Source of the DNA: JBEVOS01 sp044226655
GTDB taxonomy: Bacteria; Pseudomonadota; Alphaproteobacteria; Caulobacterales; Aquidulcibacteraceae
Assembly (NCBI GenBank): GCA_044226655.1
Contig: JBGAGO010000001.1
Span: 1,352,957-1,416,956, forward strand
DNA: 64,000 nucleotides
Direction of reading: 5' to 3'
The translations under genes were made by a program, and so were the position numbers. How positions within the stretch are numbered: position 1 is the first letter of the stretch; the number at the start of each line of letters is the position of its first letter. Below the pieces are notes generated by a model that saw only the letters and a program-made list of their open reading frames with translations, did not search any database and was not told the DNA's origin. This document shows, in pieces, positions 23,637 through 31,465 of the stretch.

Positions 23637-23866
23637 TCAGTCTCTCGGTATCCGGTCCACAGAACGGTTTGGGCGGCCATATGAAATATAGCGGTTCCGC
23701 TGAAAAGCGCCAAACTTGTCCACCCCCAAGCGAGCGAAGGATTGAGCCATGGCCCGAACGTGGCGCCGATGAGGCAAGCGACCGCGGCGCCGTTGAGCAA
23801 TGTGGCGGCAAGCTTCGCTGCTTCTTCGCGATGACGCTGCGACCTGAACGGCAAATGCAGCCTCAC
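23633..23866 (-). CDS. Small two-helix membrane protein (77 aa)
   Basis: 77 residues from GTG 23866, 6 nt after the nrdB stop. Basic N-terminus (RLHLPFRSQRHREEA), then two hydrophobic segments (LLNGAAVACLIGATFGPWLN and TSLALFSGTAIFHMAAQTVL). Its position and coupling to the 42-residue gene suggest co-expression with nrdB. Unknown function. Confidence 0.55.
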   Translation of the reverse strand: MRLHLPFRSQRHREEAAKLAATLLNGAAVACLIGATFGPWLNPSLAWGWTSLALFSGTAIFHMAAQTVLWTGYRETE

Positions 23867-23872
23867 GCGCGC

Positions 23873-24901
23873 TCACCCCGCCTTGCGCTTGTCCATCAGC
23901 GTTTCGAAATTGGCCCACACGCCTTCGGCGCCGTGCCATTCGCCCTTGGTGGCGGCTTTCGAATATTCGGTCGCGCGCGCCTCGAAGAAATTGGCGTGTT
24001 CGACGCCGTTGAGGATCGCCGACAGCCAGGGCAGGGGATGCTCTTTCACATCGCCATAGAGCTTGGGCAGGCCCAATTGGCCGAGCCGCCAATCGGCGAT
24101 GTAGCGAATATAGCCCTTGATATCTTCCGGCGTCATGCCCTGCACCGGGCCCATCTCGAACGCCAGATCGATGAAGCGATCTTCAATGCCGACGACCTTG
24201 CGGCAGCACTCGACGATGTCGTCCTTCACGCTTTGCGTCAGCGCGTCGGTTTCCTGCGCGAAGGCGTGGAACAGCTTGATCATGCCTTCGCAGTGCAGGC
24301 TTTCATCGCGCACCGACCAGGTCACGATCTGGCCCATGCCCTTCATCTTGTTGAAGCGCGGGAAATTCATCAGCATCGCGAACGAGGCGAACAGCTGCAG
24401 CCCTTCGGTGAAGCCGCCGAACATCGCCACCGTACGCAGAATGTCGGCTTCGGTTTCGACGCCGAATTCCTGCATGTAATCGTGCTTGTCGCGCATCGCC
24501 TGATAATCAAGGAACGCGGCGAATTCGGTTTCGGGCATGCCGATGGTTTCGAGCAGCAGCGCGTAGGCCGCAATATGGATGGTCTCGATGTTCGAGAACG
24601 CGGCCATCATCATCTTGATTTCGGTCGGCCGGAACACGCGCGAATAGCGCTCCATGTAATTGTCGTTCACCTCGACATCGGCCTGGGTGAAGAAGCGGAA
24701 GATCTGCGTCAGCAGATTGCGCTCGCCGTCATTGAGCTTGGAGGCCCAATCCTTGACGTCCTCGCCGAGCGGGACTTCTTCCGGCATCCAATGGACCTGC
24801 TGCTGGCGCCGCCAGAAATCATAGGCCCACGGGTATCGGAACGGCTTGTAGGCGCGCGACGGGATGAGCAATCCAGGCTTCGGGCGCGAGTGCAGGCTCA
24901 T
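23873..24901 (-). CDS. nrdB: Class Ia ribonucleoside-diphosphate reductase beta subunit
   Basis: 342 residues. The radical-bearing subunit that, with NrdA, reduces ribonucleotides for DNA synthesis. The di-iron site and tyrosyl radical are intact: QADVEVND for the first carboxylate, NIETIHIAAYALLLE giving Glu, His and the radical Tyr in the E-x2-H-x3-Y spacing of class Ia, and the second EXXH in RDESLHCEG. NrdA is not in the window. Two NrdR-like boxes 32 bp apart lie directly upstream. Two tiny membrane proteins follow. Confidence 0.96.
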   Translation of the reverse strand: MSLHSRPKPGLLIPSRAYKPFRYPWAYDFWRRQQQVHWMPEEVPLGEDVKDWASKLNDGERNLLTQIFRFFTQADVEVNDNYMERYSRVFRPTEIKMMMAAFSNIETIHIAAYALLLETIGMPETEFAAFLDYQAMRDKHDYMQEFGVETEADILRTVAMFGGFTEGLQLFASFAMLMNFPRFNKMKGMGQIVTWSVRDESLHCEGMIKLFHAFAQETDALTQSVKDDIVECCRKVVGIEDRFIDLAFEMGPVQGMTPEDIKGYIRYIADWRLGQLGLPKLYGDVKEHPLPWLSAILNGVEHANFFEARATEYSKAATKGEWHGAEGVWANFETLMDKRKAG

Positions 24902-24924
24902 TCCGTTTCGTCTCCCTCACAAAC

Positions 24925-24972
24925 TTACCAGATATTGCGGCAATTGCGAGCGCCTGCCGCCACATCTTGTGT
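24925..24972 (-). promoter_or_regulatory. Tandem NrdR-like boxes upstream of nrdB
   Basis: On the minus strand ACACAAGATGTGGCGG (24972-24957) and CCGCAATATCTGGTAA (24940-24925) each match about 10-11 of 16 positions of the NrdR consensus, and their start points are exactly 32 bp apart, the known three-turn spacing. The proximal box ends 24 nt before the nrdB ATG. NrdR is the general repressor of ribonucleotide reductase genes. Confidence 0.6.
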
Positions 24973-25060
24973 CTAACCGAGTCTGCGTGTGCAGAAGGTT
25001 AACGTCCCCAAAGTCACTTTGGGCCGATTCCGGACGATTGCGAGGGGCCGGCGCAGCCGC

Positions 25061-25146
25061 GTACCGCCGGCTTCCAGCCGGCAGGCTCCCGTCTCGCCGG
25101 CAAACCTTTGAACGCGCCCAAGCTGCCGGCTGGAAGCCGGCGGTAC
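25061..25146. repeat. Inverted repeat, family C, full unit
   Basis: Arms GTACCGCCGGCTTCCAGCCGGC and GCCGGCTGGAAGCCGGCGGTAC flank a 42-nt core. It lies between the nrdB promoter and the convergent 3' end of the unknown outer-membrane-type gene. Confidence 0.87.
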
Positions 25147-25161
25147 GGCGGGCGGTGCCGG

Positions 25162-25198
25162 CAAACGAAAAGGCCGCAGCTTGCGCCGCGGCCTTCAA
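25162..25198 (-). terminator. Terminator for the gene at 25219
   Basis: On the minus strand AAGGCCGC-GGCGCAAGCT-GCGGCCTT is followed by TTCGTTTG. It begins about 20 nt after the stop of the minus-strand gene. Confidence 0.6.
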
Positions 25199-25218
25199 GG
25201 TCGAGGGGAAAAGCTAGA

Positions 25219-25905
25219 TCAGCGCCGCCAGGTCAGCGTCACGCCGGTGAAATTTTCTTCGGCCGAGCCGTACTTGCCTTGGATGTCGCGCTGCACATAG
25301 GCGATCGAGGCCTGCAGGCCGTGCGTCTCCATGGCGACGCCGACTTGCATATCGCCGATCTCGACGCGGTCTTCGGTGTAGCTCACCGCGCGGCCGCGCG
25401 CGTTCGGCGCCCAGGCCAATTGTTCGTTGTCGCCGGCCGCGAAGAAATACCAAGTGGGGCTGTCCCAATTGGCGTCGCGGAACGAGTTCGCCAGACGCGC
25501 CAGGCCGCGGCCGACGCGCACTTCAGCGCCCGTGCCCGACCGGCTGACATCGCCGTCCTCGCTGACGCGCAAGGTCGCGCGCTGCGTGAGCGAAACATCG
25601 ACCGGCAGGCCGCTGTTTTCCGCCGAGGTCAGCGCTTGCAGCTCGAACCGGCGATGGTCGAGATTGGCGGCATCGGCGAAGGCGTCCGACGTCACCTGCG
25701 CGCTGCGCGCCGGCGGCTCATCGCGCAGTGCGAAACGAACGCCCATTGCGCGCGAAAACGCGGCCAGGCCATCGTTTGGTTCTTGGAAATTGACGCCGCT
25801 TAGAGCGGCTGCGTTTGAAGACGATGGTTCTTCCGCCATCGCAATGCTGAAGGCCAGCCCGCTGCAAGTCAGCGCGCCAGCGATCACGAGCGCACGTAAG
25901 AGCAT
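25219..25905 (-). CDS. Exported protein, probable outer-membrane beta-strand protein
   Basis: 228 residues from ATG 25905, with GGGAGGG about 8 nt upstream. A clear signal peptide (MLLRALVIAGALTCSGLAF...AMA) is followed by a region of alternating polar/hydrophobic strands (VDVSLTQRATLRVSEDGDVS, AEVRVGRGLARL, MQVGVAMETHGLQASIAYVQ) and a terminal strand FTGVTLTWRR with aromatic residues near the end. This suggests a small beta-barrel or beta-sandwich. No named family recognised. Confidence 0.7.
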   Translation of the reverse strand: MLLRALVIAGALTCSGLAFSIAMAEEPSSSNAAALSGVNFQEPNDGLAAFSRAMGVRFALRDEPPARSAQVTSDAFADAANLDHRRFELQALTSAENSGLPVDVSLTQRATLRVSEDGDVSRSGTGAEVRVGRGLARLANSFRDANWDSPTWYFFAAGDNEQLAWAPNARGRAVSYTEDRVEIGDMQVGVAMETHGLQASIAYVQRDIQGKYGSAEENFTGVTLTWRR

Positions 25906-26044
25906 TCGCGACCCTCCCACATGAACGATCCGTCGAACATGCTTAACAAAGCGTTGCCTGCGCGGACGTTCGTTCGCGCCGCGCGTGGCGGCTTTTGTTG
26001 TGAGGGAGGCAATGCAAGGCGCGCGCTAGGCGCACGCATTTAGC

Positions 26045-26578
26045 TTAGGCCTCTGGTTTGCGCAGAGATTTCTGCATGAACACGACATCGACCCAGCGCT
26101 CGAATTTGTAGCCGACATTTTTGATCACGCCTTGATGCGTGAAGCCCGCCGTCTTGTGCAGCGCGATCGATGCTGCATTTCCGGAATCGCCAATCACCGC
26201 GATCACTTCGCGCACATCGTCGTCGCGCAGCATGAGGAGCAAATCCGCGATCAGAAATGTGCCGATGCCTTGGCCCATCGCCGAGGGCGCGACGTAGATG
26301 GAGTCCTCGAACGTGCGCGCATAGGCGGCGCGCGGCCGGAACGGCGCTGCGTACGCAAAGCCGAGCACGCGGGTCAGATCGTCGGCCGGGGAGGCGACCA
26401 GATAGGGCCAGCCATTGGTGACGACCGCGCTCCAGCGCTCGTGCATCTCGGCCTGGCTCGGCGGCGCCAGTTCGAACGTGCCGGCGCCCGTCAGCACATG
26501 ATGGCCGTAAATCAGCGTGACCTGCTCGATATCCTGCTCGAAACAGGGCCGCACCAGGATCCGCCGGGGCTCGGACAT
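26045..26578 (-). CDS. GNAT N-acetyltransferase, phosphinothricin acetyltransferase-like
   Basis: 177 residues. The Pat/Bar-like pattern is present: IYGHHVLTGAGTFELAPPS near the start, VLGFAYAAPFRPRAAYARTFEDSIYV in the middle, then acetyl-CoA loop region GQGIGTFLIADLL and GFTHQGVIKNVGYKFERWVD. Such enzymes acetylate small amines (amino-acid analogues). The longer frame to 26645 is out of register with this protein. The substrate is unknown. The 110-nt gap to the next gene shows nothing further. Confidence 0.88.
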   Translation of the reverse strand: MSEPRRILVRPCFEQDIEQVTLIYGHHVLTGAGTFELAPPSQAEMHERWSAVVTNGWPYLVASPADDLTRVLGFAYAAPFRPRAAYARTFEDSIYVAPSAMGQGIGTFLIADLLLMLRDDDVREVIAVIGDSGNAASIALHKTAGFTHQGVIKNVGYKFERWVDVVFMQKSLRKPEA

Positions 26579-26696
26579 GGGGCGAGGGGGTGGCGCGCGC
26601 CGGCCACAGGGTCAAGCCAAAGGCGCCGCATGAGGCCTTGTTCACCTCGCTTTGACGGGAGGGCGCCTATACTGGCGGCTTCGTTGGGGTTTCGAA

Positions 26697-27257
26697 ATGC
26701 GCGCCGCCCAGGCGGGCCTTCTGGCCGGCCTTGCCCTTTTTGCTTCTGCGCTCAGCGCCTGCGCCACCGCGCCCGCGCCGATCGCGCGCGGCGGCGGCTG
26801 GGGCGGCCCCAGCGCGCCTGACCCTTATTATTCGGGCGATCCCAGGGTCGAAACGCCGGCCGCGCCGCTGCAATGCGTGCCGTTCGCGCGCGCGGCCTCG
26901 GGCATCGAAATCTACGGCGACGCCAACACTTGGTGGATGCAGGCCGAGGGCCGCTATCCGCGCTCCCACACGCCCGCGCCCGGCTCCGTGCTGGTGATGC
27001 GCGGCTATCAGACGGACGCCCGCGGCCATGTCGCGGTCGTGACGCAGATCCTTTCCTCCCGCCAAATCCTGGTCGATCAGGCCAATTGGATGAACGGCGG
27101 CGAGGTCGCGCGCGGCGTGCCGGTGATGGACGTGTCGCCGGACAATGATTGGAGCGAGGTCCGCGTCTGGTGGATCCCGACGCGCAGCTGGGGCGCGCGC
27201 GTTTACGAGGCTTTCGGCTTCATTCACCCGCTGCCGCTCAGCTTTGCGAGTTCCTGA
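26697..27257 (+). CDS. CHAP-domain lipoprotein (putative peptidoglycan amidase), copy 1
   Basis: 186 residues, ATG 26697. Lipobox LSAC (C22) follows a hydrophobic leader, so it is probably a lipoprotein. The CHAP domain has the catalytic Cys60 in LQCVPFAR, His111 in RGHVAVV and a polar Asn130 in DQANWMNGG. CHAP amidases cut peptide bonds in the cell wall. It is about half identical over the CHAP region to the next gene, so the two are tandem paralogues with different export signals. Confidence 0.88.
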   Translation: MRAAQAGLLAGLALFASALSACATAPAPIARGGGWGGPSAPDPYYSGDPRVETPAAPLQCVPFARAASGIEIYGDANTWWMQAEGRYPRSHTPAPGSVLVMRGYQTDARGHVAVVTQILSSRQILVDQANWMNGGEVARGVPVMDVSPDNDWSEVRVWWIPTRSWGARVYEAFGFIHPLPLSFASS

Positions 27258-27267
27258 GCTGATCTTC

Positions 27268-27280
27268 CCACATCTTGTGG
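27268..27280. promoter_or_regulatory. Perfect palindrome CCACA-TCT-TGTGG
   Basis: Inverted repeat CCACA/TGTGG with a 3-nt centre in the gap between the two CHAP genes. It shares CCACATCTTGTG and the following TCTA (one base different) with the distal nrdB box at 24958. It could be an NrdR-like or another regulator site; only one copy is present here. Confidence 0.4.
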
Positions 27281-27382
27281 TCTAGACGCAGAAGTAAACC
27301 CGCGCTCGTTAAGAGTTACAGACAGTCAATTAACCTTAATCTACGCCGTGACTGGCGGCTCATCCTGCGAATAATCGCGCGT

Positions 27383-27397
27383 TTAAAGGTTCTTTAA
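27383..27397. promoter_or_regulatory. Full CtrA-type site TTAA-N7-TTAA upstream of second CHAP gene
   Basis: TTAA AGGTTCT TTAA is an exact match to the CtrA full-site consensus, 51 nt before the ATG at 27449. Two further TTAA tetramers (27337, 27343) lie upstream. CtrA controls envelope and division genes in Caulobacterales, so cell-cycle control of this amidase is plausible. Confidence 0.55.
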
Positions 27398-27448
27398 GCT
27401 CATCCAGGCCTTTTGTGTCTCGTTCTGGGACGGAACCCTGGAGAACGT

Positions 27449-28099
27449 ATGTCGACCCGCGCGATGTTCGCAGCAGCGACCGCCTTCGGAGTCTGTTTTG
27501 GCCACGCCCCGATGGCGGTGGCTTTGACTCCGCTTTCCGAGGATGCGTCGCTGGGAGAAGCCCCGGCGCTGGCCTCGCCCTACGCCGTGTCGCCGCCGAG
27601 CGCCTTCGCGCGCCCGAGCGATGGCGAATTGGCGGCCGACGCCAGCGTCCAGCAGCGCGGCCCCCGCCTGCAATGCGTGCCCTTCGTGCGCAACGAAACC
27701 GGCGTCGAAATCTACGGCAACGCCAACACCTGGTGGCAACAGGCGCAAGGGCGCTATGGCCGCGTGCGCGATCCCTCCGAGGGCGCGATCATGGTGATGC
27801 GCGGCTATCGCACAGACCGGCGCGGCCATGTCGCCGTGGTGCGCCATGTGGTGTCGGACCGGATCGTCATCGTCGACCACGCCAATTGGATGAATGGCGG
27901 CGAGATTTCGCGCAACGTGCCTGTGGAGGACGTGAGCCCCAACGGCGATTGGAGCCAGGTGCGCGTGTGGAATGTGCTCGGCGCCCATTGGGGCGGGCGC
28001 GTCTACAATGTGCGCGGCTTCATTATCCGCGGCTCCGAGCCCAATGGCGCCCCGCAAAGCGGACAATCCGCCGACGCATCGGCCACGCCGGTCGGCTAA
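27449..28099 (+). CDS. CHAP-domain exported protein (putative peptidoglycan amidase), copy 2
   Basis: 216 residues from ATG 27449 with GGAGAAC upstream. A Sec-type signal (ending near PMAVAL) instead of a lipobox. CHAP residues Cys76 (LQCVPFVR), His127 (RGHVAVV) and Asn146 (DHANWMNGG) are all conserved with copy 1, as are GVEIYGNANTWW and MVMRGYRTD. A polar C-terminal tail follows. It is preceded by a perfect TTAA-N7-TTAA site. Likely a cell-wall amidase with its own promoter. Confidence 0.88.
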   Translation: MSTRAMFAAATAFGVCFGHAPMAVALTPLSEDASLGEAPALASPYAVSPPSAFARPSDGELAADASVQQRGPRLQCVPFVRNETGVEIYGNANTWWQQAQGRYGRVRDPSEGAIMVMRGYRTDRRGHVAVVRHVVSDRIVIVDHANWMNGGEISRNVPVEDVSPNGDWSQVRVWNVLGAHWGGRVYNVRGFIIRGSEPNGAPQSGQSADASATPVG

Positions 28100-28178
28100 G
28101 CGCGTTCCCAAGCTCCCCAGAGTGCATTAAGCACGAGGCGCGATCTCGAGGGATGTCGCGCAGCGGGTGAGACGACGA

Positions 28179-29105
28179 ATGGCGGTGGCGAACGCGAAGC
28201 CGAGTTTGCGGCGCAATCTGCAAGGCGAATTGCGGTTGAAACAGAAGGGCGGCATCGCGCTCTTCCGCTGGTACACCGGCAATTGGATATGGGATAATTT
28301 TATCCTGCTCTGCATCATCCTGAACGCCATCGCGCTCGGGCTCGACGCCAATTTCGATGAGAGCTGGCCCTATCACCATCTGATCGAGAATCTCGATCAA
28401 TACTTCCTGTGGATTTTCACGTTCGAGCTGTTCTCGGAATTCCTCGCGCAAGGGCCGCGGGCCTATTTCCGCAACGGCTGGAACATCTTCGACGTGGTCG
28501 TCGTCGGCATTTGCTACGTCGCGATCTCGCCGGCGGTCTCGGCGCTGCGGACGCTGCGGATCTTGCGCGTGCTGCGCCTGGTGAGCGCGGTGCCGCAAAT
28601 GCGGCGCGTGGTGGAGGCGCTGTTCGGCGCGCTGCCCGGCATTCTGGCGACCTCGGCCATTCTGTTCGTCGTGTTCTACATCGGCTCGGTGATGGCCACG
28701 ACCCTGTTCAGGGGCGACGAAGCCTTCAGCGATCTCGGCAGAAGCGCGCTCTCTCTGTTCGCGCTCACGCAATTCGACGGCTGGGGCGATACGATCACGC
28801 GGCTCAACGGGGTTCATCCCTGGGCCTGGGTGTTCCTGATGGCGTTTACGGTGATCGCCGCGTTCGCGGTGCTGAACCTCTTCATCGGCGTCATCGTCGA
28901 CGCCGTGCAGGAAACCCGCAACGTGCAGACCGCCGAAATCGCGCACGAGGTCGAAGAGATCGAAGCCGACGTCGAAGACATCCAGGAAGCGCAGGAAGAC
29001 GCCGCCGTCGTGCAAAAGCGCATCCTCGATGAATTGCGCGCGCTGCGCGCGGAGGTCGCCACTTTGCGCGCGCAAGCGCCGCCGACCACGCCGCCGATCG
29101 CGTAA
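28179..29105 (+). CDS. Voltage-gated cation channel, NaChBac/NavBac family with Ca-type filter
   Basis: 308 residues, six-segment ion channel. S4 has four Arg at every third position (R124, R127, R130, R133 in LRTLRILRVLRL). The pore helix and filter read LTQFDGWGD (196-204), in the place of TLESW in sodium channels; S6 is FTVIAAFAVLNLFIGVIVDAV. A long acidic coiled-coil tail (about 252-298) fits the tetramerising C-terminus of this family. D200, G201 and D204 instead of Glu/Ser/Met suggest calcium rather than sodium selectivity. ATG 28179 is chosen; a GTG lies 12 nt upstream. Confidence 0.88.
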   Translation: MAVANAKPSLRRNLQGELRLKQKGGIALFRWYTGNWIWDNFILLCIILNAIALGLDANFDESWPYHHLIENLDQYFLWIFTFELFSEFLAQGPRAYFRNGWNIFDVVVVGICYVAISPAVSALRTLRILRVLRLVSAVPQMRRVVEALFGALPGILATSAILFVVFYIGSVMATTLFRGDEAFSDLGRSALSLFALTQFDGWGDTITRLNGVHPWAWVFLMAFTVIAAFAVLNLFIGVIVDAVQETRNVQTAEIAHEVEEIEADVEDIQEAQEDAAVVQKRILDELRALRAEVATLRAQAPPTTPPIA

Positions 29106-29141
29106 GAGGGCCGCTGATTTCGTCGGTCCAGGGAGGGGGCG

Positions 29142-30353
29142 ATGGCGGGAATGGTTTGGCGAATTCTGCTGCTCAGCTGTGCGTTCGCTCTTTCAGCCTG
29201 CGCGCCGCCGCCCGCGCCCGCTGCGCCCGCGGATGTCGAATTGACGCCTTTGCGCACCATCAACCGTGTGGAGGCCGTCCTCTTGTTGCGCGCGATCGGC
29301 CTGGAGGACGTCCCCGTCGCGCATGACGTCGATTGCTATCGCATGATCTACACCACGCATGACGCCTCGGGACGGGCGCTGCGCGTGAGCGGTCTTCTGG
29401 CGCTGCCGCGCGGCGCGCCAGCGCGCCGTCTGGTGAGCTTCCAACACGGCACCTCGACGACGCATGACGCCGTTCCGTCAAAACCGGACGGCACTGGATT
29501 GGGCGCGGCGATCGTGTTCGCCGGCAACGGCTATGCGCTCCTCGCGCCCGATTATATCGGCCTGGGCGCATCGCAGGAGATCCATCCCTATCTCGTGGCC
29601 GAGGACGCCGCGCGCGCCGTCGTCGACATGATCCGCGCCGCGCGAAGGATTGACGGCGTTCCGAACGGGCCTGTGTTTCTCTCCGGATTTTCGCAAGGCG
29701 GGCAGGCGAGCATGGCGGCGCTGCGCGTGCTCGAGGCGGACGGCGAAACCGTGCTGGCGGCGGCCCCGGTGGCGGGGCCTTATGACGCGCGCGGCGTCTC
29801 GCTCGGCGTTGCGCTGCGCGGCGGCGCGCCTTCGCATGCGCTCTATCTCGCCTATATGAGCCGCGGCTACGCCGCGCATTACGGCCGTCCGCTGGAGAGC
29901 GTGCTCACCCCTGACTATGCGCGCCGCGTCTCGGAAATCTTCGGCGCCTCGTACACGCCGCAGCAGATCATCGCGGCGCTGCCTGCCAATCCGCGCGCGC
30001 TGTTCAACGCGGATTTCCTCGAAGCGTTCGACGAAAACAAGCCGCACTGGCTTCTCGATGCTATGGCGCGGAGCGATGTGAGCGATTGGGCGCCGAAGAC
30101 GCCGGTGCGGCTCTATTACGGGGCGGCGGACATCGACGTTGCGCCCGAGGAGGCGCTGCATGCGGCGCGCGCCATGCGCGCCCGGGGCGCGGACGTCACC
30201 GCGGTCGATGTCGGGCCGGTCGGGCATGATCCGTCCATGCTTGCCGCCACGCCGCTGATCCTGGCCTGGCTCGCGGAGCGGGAGGCCGCGGCCAGCCAAG
30301 ATTCCGGTCCGCTGCTGACATCCCCCGGACCGGTTGAAACGCTGAACGATTGA
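29142..30353 (+). CDS. Secreted alpha/beta hydrolase lipoprotein (secretory-lipase type)
   Basis: 403 residues. Lipobox LSAC after a hydrophobic leader, with GGGAGG ahead of ATG 29142. The alpha/beta hydrolase fold has the nucleophile in SGFSQGGQASM, an acid in YYGAADIDV and the His in VGPVGHDPSML. YRMIYTTHDASGRALRVSGLLALP and SFQHGTSTTHDAVP resemble the secretory lipase (LIP)/prolyl-peptidase-like group. It probably acts on esters at the cell surface; substrate unknown. Confidence 0.85.
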   Translation: MAGMVWRILLLSCAFALSACAPPPAPAAPADVELTPLRTINRVEAVLLLRAIGLEDVPVAHDVDCYRMIYTTHDASGRALRVSGLLALPRGAPARRLVSFQHGTSTTHDAVPSKPDGTGLGAAIVFAGNGYALLAPDYIGLGASQEIHPYLVAEDAARAVVDMIRAARRIDGVPNGPVFLSGFSQGGQASMAALRVLEADGETVLAAAPVAGPYDARGVSLGVALRGGAPSHALYLAYMSRGYAAHYGRPLESVLTPDYARRVSEIFGASYTPQQIIAALPANPRALFNADFLEAFDENKPHWLLDAMARSDVSDWAPKTPVRLYYGAADIDVAPEEALHAARAMRARGADVTAVDVGPVGHDPSMLAATPLILAWLAEREAAASQDSGPLLTSPGPVETLND

Positions 30354-30384
30354 TTCAGCGCGCCAGCCCTGCGAGAATGACGCT

Positions 30385-31077
30385 ATGTCAGTTTGGTCCC
30401 GCATCGTGGAAATGGCGGCGCGGGCGTTCGACCCAGAGGCCGATCCGCCTGCGCCCTTCGAAGAATGTGCGCCGCAGCCCAATGATGTGGGCTTCACCGC
30501 GGCTGTGATCGGGCTCGCCGCCAAGATGGCCAAGGCCGATGGCGCGGCGAGCGAGCGGGAGCTGGCCGCCGCCGCCCTGGTGTTCCGCCCGCCGCCGGGC
30601 GAGGAGGCCGCGTTCCGCCGCGCCTTCAACCTGGCCAAGCAGACGGTCCTGGGCTTCGAAAGCTACGCCAAGCAGATCGGCCGCAAATATCGCGCCCGGC
30701 CCTGCCTGCTGGAGGACGTGCTCGACGGTCTCTTCCAGATCGCCGCCGCCGACGGCGTGGTGGGGGAGGCGGAGCTGGCCTATCTCGCCGCCGTCGCCGA
30801 GCATTTCGGGTTCTCGGACGCGGAGTTCCGCCGCATCAAGGCGACCAATCTCGGCCAGGAGGCCGGCGATCCCTACGCCACGCTCGGCCTCTTGCCAGAC
30901 GCCAGCATGGACGAGGTCCGCATGGCCTGGCGCCGGCTCGCCGCCGAGAACCATCCCGACCGCATGACCCAGCGCGGCGCTCCGCCTGAATTCGTCGCCA
31001 TCGCCAAGGAAAAGACCGCCGCGATCAACGCCGCCTATGCGCGCATACGCGATGAGCAGATGGCGCACGCCGGCTGA
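30385..31077 (+). CDS. DjlA-like TerB/DnaJ co-chaperone
   Basis: 230 residues. An N-terminal TerB-like domain (VGFTAAVIGLAAKMAKADGAASERE... IAAADGVVGEAELAYLAAVAEHF) is followed by a C-terminal J domain (DPYATLGLLPDASMDEVRMAWR... AENHPDRM, with the HPD motif). This order is that of DjlA, but the N-terminal membrane segment of E. coli DjlA is missing, so it is probably cytosolic. It should stimulate DnaK ATPase activity. Confidence 0.92.
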   Translation: MSVWSRIVEMAARAFDPEADPPAPFEECAPQPNDVGFTAAVIGLAAKMAKADGAASERELAAAALVFRPPPGEEAAFRRAFNLAKQTVLGFESYAKQIGRKYRARPCLLEDVLDGLFQIAAADGVVGEAELAYLAAVAEHFGFSDAEFRRIKATNLGQEAGDPYATLGLLPDASMDEVRMAWRRLAAENHPDRMTQRGAPPEFVAIAKEKTAAINAAYARIRDEQMAHAG

Positions 31078-31145
31078 ACGTTACCGCCAGGGTGGATTGA
31101 CGGCGCGCCTGCCGCGTCCAACATCCCTAGCGAAGGAGATTTCCG

Positions 31146-31415
31146 ATGATGGCAGCGGCCATTCCCGCGCCGGGTCCTGGCCCGCTTGAGGTGATCGCCC
31201 GCGGGCTGCGCACCGGGCTGGTCGTGCTCGGCGGGCTCATCGTGGTGGCGGCCTTGGCGGTTGCGGCCGTTTCAGTCGCGCTCGTCGGCGTGCTCCTCAC
31301 CGCGGCGGCGATGGCGTTCCGCTTCCGCCCGCAGCCGAAAACGGTCCGCGCCGGCGAGGTGCTCGAGGGCCGGCGCACGCCGGATGGCTGGGTCGTGGAG
31401 CTGCGCGCCCGCTAA
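31146..31415 (+). CDS. Small two-helix membrane protein
   Basis: 89 residues with GGAGAT at a good distance from ATG 31146. One long or two close hydrophobic segments (LVVLGGLIVVAALAVAAVSV and ALVGVLLTAAAMAFRF) then a short basic C-terminus. No family recognised. Confidence 0.65.
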   Translation: MMAAAIPAPGPGPLEVIARGLRTGLVVLGGLIVVAALAVAAVSVALVGVLLTAAAMAFRFRPQPKTVRAGEVLEGRRTPDGWVVELRAR

Positions 31416-31465
31416 GCATCGTTTGCGCGCTTGACGCCCCGAGCGGCGCACGCAAAGCCAACGTC

